Positions 33,334 through 42,490 of a DNA stretch of 64,000 bases are shown here, piece by piece. How positions within the stretch are numbered: position 1 is the stretch's first letter; every line of letters starts with the position of its first letter. The notes below the pieces were generated by a model. That model saw only the letters and a list, made by a program, of their open reading frames with translations. It did not search any database and was not told the DNA's origin. Position numbers and translations under genes: made by a program. This stretch comes from Polynucleobacter paneuropaeus (GTDB lineage Bacteria > Pseudomonadota > Gammaproteobacteria > Burkholderiales > Burkholderiaceae): assembly GCF_003261235.1 (NCBI RefSeq), contig NZ_CP030085.1:1159454-1223453 (forward strand), written 5' to 3'.

Positions 33334-35799
33334 TTAGCTGTTAGTTAATTTTCTGTGCCAAATTCTTTTCTCTCTGTGGCGCCAATTAATCTTTAAGAGT
33401 CTATTCGATTTGAAATCCCAAATCTGAGCTCCCGTTTCTGAAGTTTGATAAAACGGAATACCCAAATCTTGATAACGCTTAGTAACTGTTGGATGTGGAT
33501 GCCCATAGCGGTTTAGATGTCCATTTTGAGCAAACGCTTGATGTGGGTTGATCGCCTCAAGTAAGCTAATTGACGATGACGTTTTGCTCCCATGATGTGG
33601 CGCCATCAAAATCACTTCCTTGTCATTACCCTGTGAGTATTGATCGTCAGTCAGTCTATTTCTCATTTCAGCCTCGCCATACTTCTCAACATCCCCTGTC
33701 ATCCAAAAAGAATAACGATCATTACTGACTTCTACTACACAACTCATCTCATTTGGCTTCATTGGGTATGTCTTTGCAAAGTTGGTCTGCTCATCTGGAT
33801 GCCATACCCGAAACAACACGCCATCCCACTCCCATTGCTGCCCATACCGACACGGTAATGCTGGAATGGCTCTTTTCTTCAAATGACTAAGTAGTGGGTT
33901 GTCTTGCGGTAAAGAGCCCATCATCGAAGCAAACCGAATTTCTTTCAATATCGATACCGCTCCTCCAATATGATCGCTATCGCTATGACTAATCACTAAG
34001 CGGTCAATCTCATGAATGCCTTCACCCATTAAAAAAGGAATGATTACTCGCCTACCTGCATCATCCTTTGTGCCGTGTGTCGGTCCAGTGTCATACAGTA
34101 GCGTCTTTGTTGCTGTTTGAATGAGCACTGCTGTTCCTTGTCCAATATCTAAAACGGTTGCCCGGAATTCTGCAGACTTGAGATGATTTAATGGCGGGAT
34201 AAATAAAGCAACTGATAAGCAAACTCCGCATAAGCGAGACCTCCAGCCATCAATCAAATGCCCAGGCCGAATCGAAACAATCACACCTATCCCAGCAATT
34301 GCTAGGGCCCAGAGCTTGGGCTCATGCGAGCGATGTACTGCCCAAGGCCAACTAGCAAATTCAGTTAAAGCGATTCCCAGATACTCCATTGCCAAATGCG
34401 CTAGTTTCAAAAACCATTGTCCTAACCACTCCGGCAATAAAGCCCCGACAATAGCAAAAGGAGTCACTACGTAACTTACTAGCGGTATCGCTAAGGCATT
34501 TGCAATAGGCGAGACTATTGAGGTTTGATAGAACCAATAAAAAGTAAGTGGGAGTAAAGCAATCGTTACCACCGTCTGCACTCGACAGGCCTCTGATAAA
34601 GCCATCTTGATTCGATCAAGCCAATGCAGTTCAAATTCCTTTCCAGTTGGGATGCCTAATAGGGCCTTTGAGTCTTTCATGGAATAGAGAATGGCAGCAA
34701 CAGCACCAAAGGAAAGCCAAAAGCCAGGGGTATAAGCTGCCATTGGATCAATCAAGAGAACAAAAAAGAGCGCCCACCACCAAATATCAAAAGATCGGGG
34801 ATTGCGGCCATTCCATAGCGCGAATGCAACCACCCCAACCATATACATGGTTCTTTGAGCTGGTATCTGAAAGCCGGCCAACCAGGTATAAATAAATGCA
34901 GTCAAAAAACCCATGACGGCAGCAATTTTGCTAACAGGAACATACAGAGGGAGAGAGGATCTGCGCCAAAGTCTTGCTGAAATGATTGCCCCTACTCCAG
35001 CCAACATAGTGACATGTAATCCCGAGATGGATATTAAATGTCCAATGCCCGTTGCATTAAATACTCGCCAATCATCTTGTTCAATTGCATTCTGATCACC
35101 AAGCACAAGAGCAACCAGTGCACCTTGATAGCGCGCATCTATAGGTAGTAGGCGTTGAATTTTTTCTCGTAATTGCCACCGCCTCAGCTCCATACCAAGG
35201 CGAAAATCCAATATCCCAATCGCATTTGCTTCAAGCAACTCGCCCGATCGAACTGATCCAGTCGCGCCATAATCCTGATGAAATGTCCAACGCTCAAAGT
35301 CGAATGTATGGGGATTGAGTAAGCCATAGGGTTGCTTCAACTTAAGCTTCAATTTCCAACGCTGTCCTGGAATAATTTCAGGGATAGCGTTCGTATTTTT
35401 CCAAGCCGGGTTCCAACTAAGATATACCCGCCGAGGAAATGCCTCTATATGCTCTCTAGAAGATACTTCTTCCACTTCAAAGGCAAATCTAACGCCACGA
35501 GTATTACCCTGAGGCAAAGCGTCTACCCTGCCGATTAACTCAAACTCTGCCCCATCTAAGGAGTCAGATAAAACATGGCTTAGCCTTTGATCGGCGTAAT
35601 GGGCAGTCCAACAGAATCCTAAAGTGAAGGCAAAAATGAGAGTTAATACAATCCTGATCAGATGATGTTTGAAGAACAAGATTGTTAGCAACAATACAGT
35701 TGTTAAGGCCAATGAGATTGGCAAATAGTTTGCCGGCACAGCAGGTAAAAAGAGAAGAAAGGATTCCCCGGCGATAAACGCCGTAATTGCTAAGCGCAA
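33334..35799 (-). CDS. comEC: DNA uptake channel ComEC/Rec2
   Basis: Inner-membrane channel that brings single-stranded DNA into the cytoplasm during natural transformation. The 821-residue product has an N-terminal DUF4131 region with two or three helices (about 1-190), the Competence membrane domain (about 225-510, with G-I-G-H-L-I-S-I-S-G-L-H), and a C-terminal metallo-beta-lactamase-like domain (about 545-780) with the HSDSDHIGG motif and APHHGSKTS. It is full length, so the gene looks functional. It is followed by tatD after six bases on the other side, in the same strand. Confidence 0.96.
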   Translation of the reverse strand: MRLAITAFIAGESFLLFLPAVPANYLPISLALTTVLLLTILFFKHHLIRIVLTLIFAFTLGFCWTAHYADQRLSHVLSDSLDGAEFELIGRVDALPQGNTRGVRFAFEVEEVSSREHIEAFPRRVYLSWNPAWKNTNAIPEIIPGQRWKLKLKLKQPYGLLNPHTFDFERWTFHQDYGATGSVRSGELLEANAIGILDFRLGMELRRWQLREKIQRLLPIDARYQGALVALVLGDQNAIEQDDWRVFNATGIGHLISISGLHVTMLAGVGAIISARLWRRSSLPLYVPVSKIAAVMGFLTAFIYTWLAGFQIPAQRTMYMVGVVAFALWNGRNPRSFDIWWWALFFVLLIDPMAAYTPGFWLSFGAVAAILYSMKDSKALLGIPTGKEFELHWLDRIKMALSEACRVQTVVTIALLPLTFYWFYQTSIVSPIANALAIPLVSYVVTPFAIVGALLPEWLGQWFLKLAHLAMEYLGIALTEFASWPWAVHRSHEPKLWALAIAGIGVIVSIRPGHLIDGWRSRLCGVCLSVALFIPPLNHLKSAEFRATVLDIGQGTAVLIQTATKTLLYDTGPTHGTKDDAGRRVIIPFLMGEGIHEIDRLVISHSDSDHIGGAVSILKEIRFASMMGSLPQDNPLLSHLKKRAIPALPCRYGQQWEWDGVLFRVWHPDEQTNFAKTYPMKPNEMSCVVEVSNDRYSFWMTGDVEKYGEAEMRNRLTDDQYSQGNDKEVILMAPHHGSKTSSSISLLEAINPHQAFAQNGHLNRYGHPHPTVTKRYQDLGIPFYQTSETGAQIWDFKSNRLLKINWRHREKRIWHRKLTNS

Positions 35800-35805
35800 G
35801 GGCCT

Positions 35806-36633
35806 TTAAGAAGCGAGAAATGAAGACCAGCGTGGCAAAGCTTGAGATGCATTTTGCATCACAGCTAGCGCAAACTGATCATGACCAATACCTCTAATAT
35901 CTGCTAACTCAGTAGCAATGCGAGGTAAATAAATGGGTGAGTTAAATTCTTGACTCTCATCTCTTAGCCATGCAGGAGGAATATCGGGTGCATCAGTTTC
36001 AGTGACGATACTATCGAGCGGTAACTCTTTCAATAAGCGACGAATTTGTAGCGCACGGGTATAGGTAGCGGCACCCCCGAACCCAAGCTTGAAGTTCATG
36101 CTAATAAATTGCTCTGCCTGCTGAAAACTACCATTAAAAGCATGTGCAATGCCTCCCGGAATGGTTCTTTGCCGTAATGCTTTGAGGATTACATCTTGAG
36201 AGCGCCGAACATGCAGCACAACGGGTAATTGATATTGCTGCGCTAAATCCAACTGTCCCTGGAAAAAGAAATCCTGTCTTTGTGGGTCTAAGCCTTCTAC
36301 AAAATAATCGAGGCCGATTTCACCAATCCCCACGAAGCGAGGATCTTCAAGATTAGCCTTAATTGCTTCTTGCAAAACCTGGAGATCACTCTCTTTAGCC
36401 TTCTGAATATATAAAGGATGGATTCCTAATGTGTACACCAAACCAGGAATGTGTTTTGAATATTGATGCGCGAGTTCTGTAACGTGTTCAAAATCACTTG
36501 CTTGAACTGAAGGCAGCAAAATAGCTTGGACACCCTTTTCAGCAGCTTCAGCCAAGATCGATGGGAGATTAGCGAGTAATTCAGGGGCGTCCAGATGGCA
36601 ATGGGTGTCAACCCATGATGGACTGATACTCAT
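35806..36633 (-). CDS. tatD: TatD-family metal-dependent hydrolase
   Basis: A 275-residue TIM-barrel metallohydrolase of the TatD DNase family (3'-5' exonuclease activity has been reported for relatives). Metal ligands are visible in the N-terminal DTHCHLD, the GEIGLDYF motif, LHVRRSQD, and the C-terminal VTETDAPDIPP. Its exact in vivo substrate is not certain. The start overlaps the lolD stop by four bases (ATGA), so it is in the lolC-lolD-tatD-comEC run. Confidence 0.94.
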   Translation of the reverse strand: MSISPSWVDTHCHLDAPELLANLPSILAEAAEKGVQAILLPSVQASDFEHVTELAHQYSKHIPGLVYTLGIHPLYIQKAKESDLQVLQEAIKANLEDPRFVGIGEIGLDYFVEGLDPQRQDFFFQGQLDLAQQYQLPVVLHVRRSQDVILKALRQRTIPGGIAHAFNGSFQQAEQFISMNFKLGFGGAATYTRALQIRRLLKELPLDSIVTETDAPDIPPAWLRDESQEFNSPIYLPRIATELADIRGIGHDQFALAVMQNASQALPRWSSFLAS

Positions 36634-37325
36634 CCAGCAAAGGGCCTTAATACACCGCGATCAAGACGCATAATGCGGTCACAGCGCTGTGCTCGCACAG
36701 GATCATGCGTCACGATCACAAATGCAGTCCCCTGCTCGCGTGCAATACTTAACATCAAATCAAACACACCATCGGCAGTTTCAGTATCAAGATTACCCGT
36801 CGGCTCATCGGCTAACACGCATGCGGGGTTACCAACTAAAGCTCTTGCAACAGCAACGCGTTGGCGCTCTCCTCCAGACAGCTCACCAGGCGTATGTTTC
36901 TCGCGAGTAGATAAACCGACTTGTTTCAGAATTGCACTAGCGCGGGCAAGAGACTCCTCGCTATCTAAGCCTCTAATACGAAGTGGTAAAGCGACATTCT
37001 CCAGCGCAGTAAATTCATCCAAGAGATGATGAAACTGATATACAAATCCGAGGCTACGATTACGAAGTTGATCGAGCTTTTTAATTGAAAGTTGATTGAG
37101 GTTTTCTCCTGCTAGCGTGACTGTGCCACTAGTAGGAGTATCTAAGCCACCCAATAGGTGCAAAAGCGTACTCTTACCAGATCCTGAGGAGCCCACAATA
37201 GCCAACTTTTCTGAAGGCGATACTTGCAAATCAATCGTCTTGAGGACCTCAACCGCAGAGGCACCTTGACCATAGGTTTTGGCTAACCCGTTTGCACTGA
37301 GGACAATGGCATTGGAATTACTCAT
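36630..37325 (-). CDS. lolD: Lipoprotein-releasing ABC transporter ATP-binding protein LolD
   Basis: ATPase that powers release of outer-membrane lipoproteins from the inner membrane. From the ATG at 37323-37325 the product is 231 residues: Walker A GSSGSGKST, Q-loop in FVYQFHHLL, ABC signature LSGGERQRVAVARAL, Walker B VLADEPTGNLD and the H-loop VTHD. A longer frame extends 12 codons upstream into lolC. The chosen start overlaps the lolC stop by eight bases (ATGAGTAA) and matches the family N-terminus. It works with the neighbouring LolC permease. Confidence 0.97.
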   Translation of the reverse strand: MSNSNAIVLSANGLAKTYGQGASAVEVLKTIDLQVSPSEKLAIVGSSGSGKSTLLHLLGGLDTPTSGTVTLAGENLNQLSIKKLDQLRNRSLGFVYQFHHLLDEFTALENVALPLRIRGLDSEESLARASAILKQVGLSTREKHTPGELSGGERQRVAVARALVGNPACVLADEPTGNLDTETADGVFDLMLSIAREQGTAFVIVTHDPVRAQRCDRIMRLDRGVLRPFAG

Positions 37326-38580
37326 AACGGAGTGCCTCCGCAGGCTGAACCTTTGAAGCACGACTGCTTGGATACAAGGTAGCTAAGACCGATAAACCAA
37401 AGGCCATTAACCCTACTGTTAGAACATCTGCAAGATGAACATCCGATGGCAACTCACTAATGAAATACACATCGCGAGGCAAGAAGCGCACCCTAAAGAC
37501 TGCTTCAATTGCTGGAACAATCACATCAATGTTTAGGGCAATCAATAAGCCAAAGGCAACTCCTGCTAAAGAGCCAAGCAGACCAATGGCAAGCCCCTGA
37601 ACTAAAAAGATGCGTTGAATCATGCCGGGACTGGCGCCCATGGTTCGCAAGATTGCGATATCTGCCTGCTTCTCATTAACAGTCATCACTAAGGTTGAGA
37701 CTAAATTAAAGGCTGCTACTGCAATGATGAGGGTCAGAATGATGAACATCATTTTTTTCTCGGTTTGGACTGCTGCAAACCAATTGCGATTGGTACGTGA
37801 CCAATCTGAAATCCATACATTTGCGGGTAGTACAGATGCAATTTCATTGGCAATCTCAGGCGCACGCTGCATATTATCGACCTTGACTCGCAAGCCCGTA
37901 GGATCACGTGTGCGAAGTAAAGCTGCAGCATCTTGCCAATGCATGATGACTAATGTGCTGTCAAACTCGTAATGACCGCTATCCACAATACCTACGACTT
38001 GCAAGGTGCGCATTCTAGGTAAAGCACCTGCTGGAGTGAGATCAGCTTCTGGAACAATTAAATTAACCCGATCGCCAACATTAGCACCAATGATGGCAGC
38101 GAGTTGCGAGCCTAAGGCAACTCCAAAACTTCCTGGTGTGAGATCGTTAATACTTCCAGAAACAAATTGTTTTGGTAAATCCGATACCTTGATCTCTTCA
38201 CTAGGTGAGACGCCTCGAATAGATACGCCGCGCATTGCCCCACCCCGACTTAATAAACCCTGAGAGCTCACCATGGGAGCAACACCAAGGACGTGGGGCT
38301 GCGCAGCAACCGTCAATGACAAAGGTTGCCAGTTAGCCAAGCCATCTGGGGCAGTAATTTCAATATGGGAAAGAACAGATAGCATCCGATCCCGCACCTC
38401 TTTTTGGAATCCATTCATGACCGAGAGCACCACAATTAGGGATGCAACTCCTAAGGCAATGCCGATCGTAGAAATACCTGAAATAAACGATAGAAAACCG
38501 TCACGCTTACCAATTGCCTTCCGACGCTTAGAACGGGTGTAGCGCAGGCCAATTTCGAGCTCAAGGGGAAATTTCAACAT
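37318..38580 (-). CDS. lolC: Lipoprotein-releasing ABC transporter permease LolC/LolE family
   Basis: Inner-membrane permease of the Lol system. The 420-residue product has the MacB-like topology: one N-terminal helix (about 30-55), a large periplasmic domain (about 60-275), and three C-terminal helices (about 275-400). The start F-P-L-E-L-E-I-G-L-R-Y-T-R is typical of LolC/LolE. Only one permease gene is present with lolD here; E. coli has separate lolC and lolE. A single homodimeric permease (LolF-type) is known in some proteobacteria, so this may be that form. lolA and lolB are not in the window. Confidence 0.93.
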   Translation of the reverse strand: MLKFPLELEIGLRYTRSKRRKAIGKRDGFLSFISGISTIGIALGVASLIVVLSVMNGFQKEVRDRMLSVLSHIEITAPDGLANWQPLSLTVAAQPHVLGVAPMVSSQGLLSRGGAMRGVSIRGVSPSEEIKVSDLPKQFVSGSINDLTPGSFGVALGSQLAAIIGANVGDRVNLIVPEADLTPAGALPRMRTLQVVGIVDSGHYEFDSTLVIMHWQDAAALLRTRDPTGLRVKVDNMQRAPEIANEIASVLPANVWISDWSRTNRNWFAAVQTEKKMMFIILTLIIAVAAFNLVSTLVMTVNEKQADIAILRTMGASPGMIQRIFLVQGLAIGLLGSLAGVAFGLLIALNIDVIVPAIEAVFRVRFLPRDVYFISELPSDVHLADVLTVGLMAFGLSVLATLYPSSRASKVQPAEALRYE

Positions 38581-38653
38581 CCCGACAGTTTAGTGAATTA
38601 CCAAACTAAACCAATGGAATAATCAAATGCCACCTAAAATCAGGGGAATGGCC

Positions 38654-39607
38654 ATGAATTCAATTACCAATACCACTTCCGTTCGCCGTTTTACCTTGAT
38701 GATTGCAGGGGAGGATACCCCCGATCCTCAGACCGAACGCTCCCCAAGCGGCCTCCCCCAAGAACGCTTCCTCTTGGGAGATCGAGCACCTATTGCCCCA
38801 ATTCTCTTACTTGGACAATCCGATCTTGTGATAGACCCCCAGCTCTCAATAGCCTGCCTACAGCCTGTTCATCTGCATGCGACACGGGATCATTTAGTTC
38901 TCCTAAATCAAAATCAGCTCGGGCTGACAGAAGAAGAGTCTGCTGCTCTACTCAAACCTATCTTGCCTTTATTGGAAGAAGATTTTAAAAGTCCTTTACT
39001 TTTTCAAAACGCCTCTTTTTATTTCATACCTGCTGGGCCGTTCACTAGTCTGGTAACGCATAGCCTGGATCAATCCCATGGGCGCAATATCGATTGGTGG
39101 ATGCCTCGTGATAGTGACGAAGAGGGTGTGGCTAAAAATTGGCGCAAGCTCCAAAACGAAATCCAGATGCTCTGGCATATCGACCCTGTGAATGAGAAAC
39201 GAGAACAATCTGCTCAAGCGAGCATTAACTCAATTTGGATTAGTGGAATTGGGAAATTGGCGGATGTTGAAGCACCAAAGTGTTTTCAAGAAATTCAATC
39301 TATTTATAGCGATAAACCCCTTCTTATTGGTCTAGCCAAGTTTCTCAAGATTCCACATTCGGCAGATCTCAATCAGAATAAATTGGATGCTGGGTTTGCA
39401 TATGCAGATAATCCGGAACCCATCTGGGAAATCCTGTCAACCGCATTAGATACCAAACAACTTGATGAAGTAATCCTGATTGATTTCCCTGATGGTGATG
39501 TACGTGAGAGAACATTTACTCGCAAAGTATTACATCAGCAGTCTTGGATGTTCTGGCGTAAACCTAAAAAACGTTCTTGGCACGATCTTGTTGGGGCAAA
39601 CGTATGA
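38654..39607 (+). CDS. RpfE-like conserved protein upstream of recJ
   Basis: A 317-residue cytoplasmic protein related to the product of Xanthomonas rpfE, a gene also found beside recJ, prfB and lysS. Such proteins are sometimes annotated as regulatory or as cofactor-independent phosphoglycerate-mutase-like, but no activity is established. Visible features are an N-terminal domain with repeated P-L-L-L-G-Q patterns and a mid-region rich in W (residues about 140-175). There are no membrane segments. In-frame ATGs occur at 38627, 38648 and 38654; I chose 38654 because AGGGGA lies seven bases upstream of it. Its stop overlaps the recJ start (ATGA), so the two are coupled. Confidence 0.75.
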   Translation: MNSITNTTSVRRFTLMIAGEDTPDPQTERSPSGLPQERFLLGDRAPIAPILLLGQSDLVIDPQLSIACLQPVHLHATRDHLVLLNQNQLGLTEEESAALLKPILPLLEEDFKSPLLFQNASFYFIPAGPFTSLVTHSLDQSHGRNIDWWMPRDSDEEGVAKNWRKLQNEIQMLWHIDPVNEKREQSAQASINSIWISGIGKLADVEAPKCFQEIQSIYSDKPLLIGLAKFLKIPHSADLNQNKLDAGFAYADNPEPIWEILSTALDTKQLDEVILIDFPDGDVRERTFTRKVLHQQSWMFWRKPKKRSWHDLVGANV

Positions 39608-41352
39608 GTCGCTTTCAGCATCGTCCCTATTCTGAGAGAACAGCACAGTGGCTAGAACAAAGTGGTTTAAATCCATTACTCGCGAGATTATTTGCTGCAA
39701 GAGGTGTTGAGAAACCCGATGACTTATCGCTCGAACTCAAAAACCTCCTAGCGCCAACTGAACTGAAGAACTGTTTGAGTACTGCCAGTTTGCTAGCGGA
39801 TATTCTGGAAAGGAAAGAGCCGATTGTCATTGTTGCTGACTATGACTGTGATGGTGCGACCGCTTGCGCCGTCGCGATACGTGGGCTAAAGATGCTCGGC
39901 GCAGATCATGCTGCAGTTCAGTTTCTAGTCCCTAATCGCTTTACGATGGGTTACGGCCTTACCCCTGAAGTTGTAGAACTCGCTGCGCAACAAAAGCCTA
40001 AGCCACGCTATCTCATTACCGTCGATAACGGCATCGCAAGCGCTGCAGGCGTTGAGCGCGCCCGTGAATTTGATATCGATGTGATCGTGACGGATCACCA
40101 CCTACCTGGGGACATCATTCCCAATGCAACGGCAATCGTCAATCCCAATCAAGTGGGCTGCCCATTCCCTAGTAAAGCACTAGCGGGTGTCGGTGTGATG
40201 TTTTACCTCTTGGTTGCATTACGGGCAGAGTTACGTCAACGCGGTAAATTTACGAATGAGACACAACCGAAGATTGAAAATCTCTTGGATCTGGTAGCCT
40301 TGGGTACCGTTGCTGACGTCGCTCAACTCGATCGCAATAACCGTATCTTAGTATCGAATGGGTTGAAACGCATTCGGAATGGCGTTTGCCAAGCAGGTAT
40401 CCAAGCCCTCTTTCAGGTTGCCGTCAGAGACGCTCGCAAAGCGTCTGCCTTTGATCTGGGTTTTGCTATTGGTCCTAGACTGAATGCTGCCGGTAGATTG
40501 GCTGATATGACTTTGGGTATTCGTCTTTTATTGACGGATGATCAAAGTGAAGCCTTATCGATTGCCCAAGAACTCGATCGCATCAACCGAGAGCGACGAG
40601 TGATTGAAACCGGCATGCAAGAAGAGGCCCTGGCATTACTAGCCGAAGATCAACTTGCTAATACGATAAGTGAGAAGTCTAGTATCTGCCTATGGAATGA
40701 AGCTTGGCATCAAGGCGTGATTGGTATTGTGGCCTCACGTCTAAAGGAGCGATTCAATCGCCCCTCCCTAGTATTTGCACCAGCTGATGGTGCTGACAGT
40801 AATGAATTGCGTGGTTCTGGCAGGTCGATTACTGGCTTTCATTTGCGTGATGCCCTAGATCTAGTCTCCAAAAGAGAGCCTGGCTTGATTCTGAAGTTTG
40901 GTGGTCACGCTATGGCGGCAGGATTAACTATTCATAAATCTGACTTTGTAAAGTTTGATGCTACTTTTCAAAAAGTTGCTGATGAATTACTTACCGATGA
41001 TTTATTGGAACGCAGCCATAGCCATGATGGTAGCCTAGAGCCCACTCAATTTACCCCCGAGATCGGCGATCTTCTCGCTGAAGAAATCTGGGGCCAAGGA
41101 TTTCCGCAGCCGGTTTTCTATGGAGAATTTGAGATCTCGGAGCAAAGCCTCATGAAAGAAAAACACTTGCGCTTGAAGTTGCGCCCAGTTGGTAACAGCT
41201 CTAGTAAAGGATTGACTGGCGTTTGGTTCAATCGGACCCAAACCCTACCAGAGCGCGCCAAATTAGCTTACCGTTTAGTCACCGACCGTTACCAAGGTCA
41301 GGCACGGGTTCAGCTCATGATCGAGGCGCACGATGAGAATCCCACCCTATAA
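39604..41352 (+). CDS. recJ: Single-stranded-DNA-specific exonuclease RecJ
   Basis: 5'-3' single-strand exonuclease of the RecF pathway, mismatch repair and base excision repair. The 582-residue product belongs to the DHH family: VADYDCDGATACA, then VDNGI and VTDHHLPG carry the metal-binding residues, and the DHHA1 domain shows G-G-H-A-M-A-A-G-L-T-I around residue 440. An OB-type domain follows. A longer frame starts nine codons upstream. I chose the ATG at 39604 because it overlaps the previous stop by four bases and gives the family-typical M-S-R-F. Confidence 0.97.
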   Translation: MSRFQHRPYSERTAQWLEQSGLNPLLARLFAARGVEKPDDLSLELKNLLAPTELKNCLSTASLLADILERKEPIVIVADYDCDGATACAVAIRGLKMLGADHAAVQFLVPNRFTMGYGLTPEVVELAAQQKPKPRYLITVDNGIASAAGVERAREFDIDVIVTDHHLPGDIIPNATAIVNPNQVGCPFPSKALAGVGVMFYLLVALRAELRQRGKFTNETQPKIENLLDLVALGTVADVAQLDRNNRILVSNGLKRIRNGVCQAGIQALFQVAVRDARKASAFDLGFAIGPRLNAAGRLADMTLGIRLLLTDDQSEALSIAQELDRINRERRVIETGMQEEALALLAEDQLANTISEKSSICLWNEAWHQGVIGIVASRLKERFNRPSLVFAPADGADSNELRGSGRSITGFHLRDALDLVSKREPGLILKFGGHAMAAGLTIHKSDFVKFDATFQKVADELLTDDLLERSHSHDGSLEPTQFTPEIGDLLAEEIWGQGFPQPVFYGEFEISEQSLMKEKHLRLKLRPVGNSSSKGLTGVWFNRTQTLPERAKLAYRLVTDRYQGQARVQLMIEAHDENPTL

Positions 41353-41359
41353 TAGGGAC

Positions 41360-42464
41360 ATGGAAGCCGAACAACTCAATACCATCTCCAATACCCTCTC
41401 TGATCTGCTCGAGCGTGAGCAAGCCCTTCGGGGGTATCTTTGACTTTGATGTAAAGTCACGCCGTCTTACTGAAGTGAATTCTATTCTGGAAGATCCCAA
41501 AATTTGGGATGATCAGAAAAAAGCGCAGGCCCTTGGTAAAGAGAAAAAATTACTAGATGGTGTTGTTGCCACTCTCACCAATCTCAATAGTAATATCACT
41601 GGTGCACTTGAACTGTTTGAAATGGCTAAAGAGGAAAGTGATTTTGAGACCATCTCAGCCATCGAACAAGATACTGAAAGCTATAGCAAACTCATTGGAG
41701 ATCTTGAGTTCCGCAGAATGTTCCACAATGAAATGGACTCCTGCAACTGCTTCATTGATATTCAAGCTGGTGCAGGCGGAACCGAAGCCTGTGATTGGGC
41801 AAGCATGCTCTATCGTCAATACCTTAAGTATTGCGAGCGCAAGGGGTATAAAACAGAAATTCTTGAAGAGTCTGATGGCGATGTGGCAGGCATCAAGAGC
41901 GCGACCATCAAAGTCGATGGTGAATACGCCTATGGCCATCTTCGCTCAGAAACAGGAGTTCATCGTTTAGTACGCAAATCTCCTTTTGACTCTTCCAATG
42001 GCAGACATACCTCTTTCGCCAGTATTTATGTCTATCCTGAGATCGACGACTCCATTGAGATTGAAGTCAATCCCGCAGATATTCGCACTGATACCTACCG
42101 CGCCTCGGGCGCTGGTGGTCAACATATTAATAAAACGGACTCTGCCGTGCGTCTAACGCATATTCCTACTGGCATCGTGGTGCAGTGCCAGAATGATCGA
42201 AGCCAACACCGAAATCGTGCTGAGGCAATGAGTATGCTCAAGTCACGTCTATATGAACATGAGATGCAAAAGCGTCGCGCTGAGCAAGATAAGCTAGAGG
42301 CTAGCAAAACCGATGTAGGCTGGGGTCATCAAATCCGCTCTTATGTCCTAGACCAGAGTCGTATTAAAGATTTGCGCACCAACCTTGAGATTTCTAATAC
42401 CCAGAAGGTGCTTGATGGAGATCTTGACGCCTTTATTGAAGCCAGCCTGAAGCAAGGTGTTTAA
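41360..42464 (+). CDS. prfB: Peptide chain release factor 2 with programmed +1 frameshift
   Basis: Recognises UGA and UAA stop codons and releases the nascent chain. The coding sequence is in two frames: 27 codons from the ATG at 41360, an in-frame TGA at 41441-41443, then a +1 shift that continues at 41442 to 42464, for a product of 367 residues. The GGQ motif (GAGGQHINKT) and the RF2 class tripeptide region are present. An annotation starting at 41415 would miss the true N-terminus (MEAEQLNTISN). The start has AGGGA just upstream, seven bases after recJ. Confidence 0.97.
41429..41443 (+). promoter_or_regulatory. prfB: prfB programmed +1 frameshift site
   Basis: Reads CGG GGG TAT CTT TGA C. 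The G-run acts as an internal Shine-Dalgarno element three bases before the slippery CTT, and TGA followed by C is a slow stop. The arrangement matches the E. coli site apart from the first base of the first codon. When RF2 is scarce, the ribosome slips from CTT to TTT and makes the full factor, so the gene is autoregulated. Confidence 0.95.
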
Positions 42465-42490
42465 TCCTATTAACAGCGATCTATTTTGAT

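Noticed and set aside
41415..42464. prfB as a simple ORF starting at 41415
   Set aside because: That frame begins after the programmed frameshift. The classic site at 41429-41443 and a clean N-terminal frame from 41360 show that the real gene is longer.
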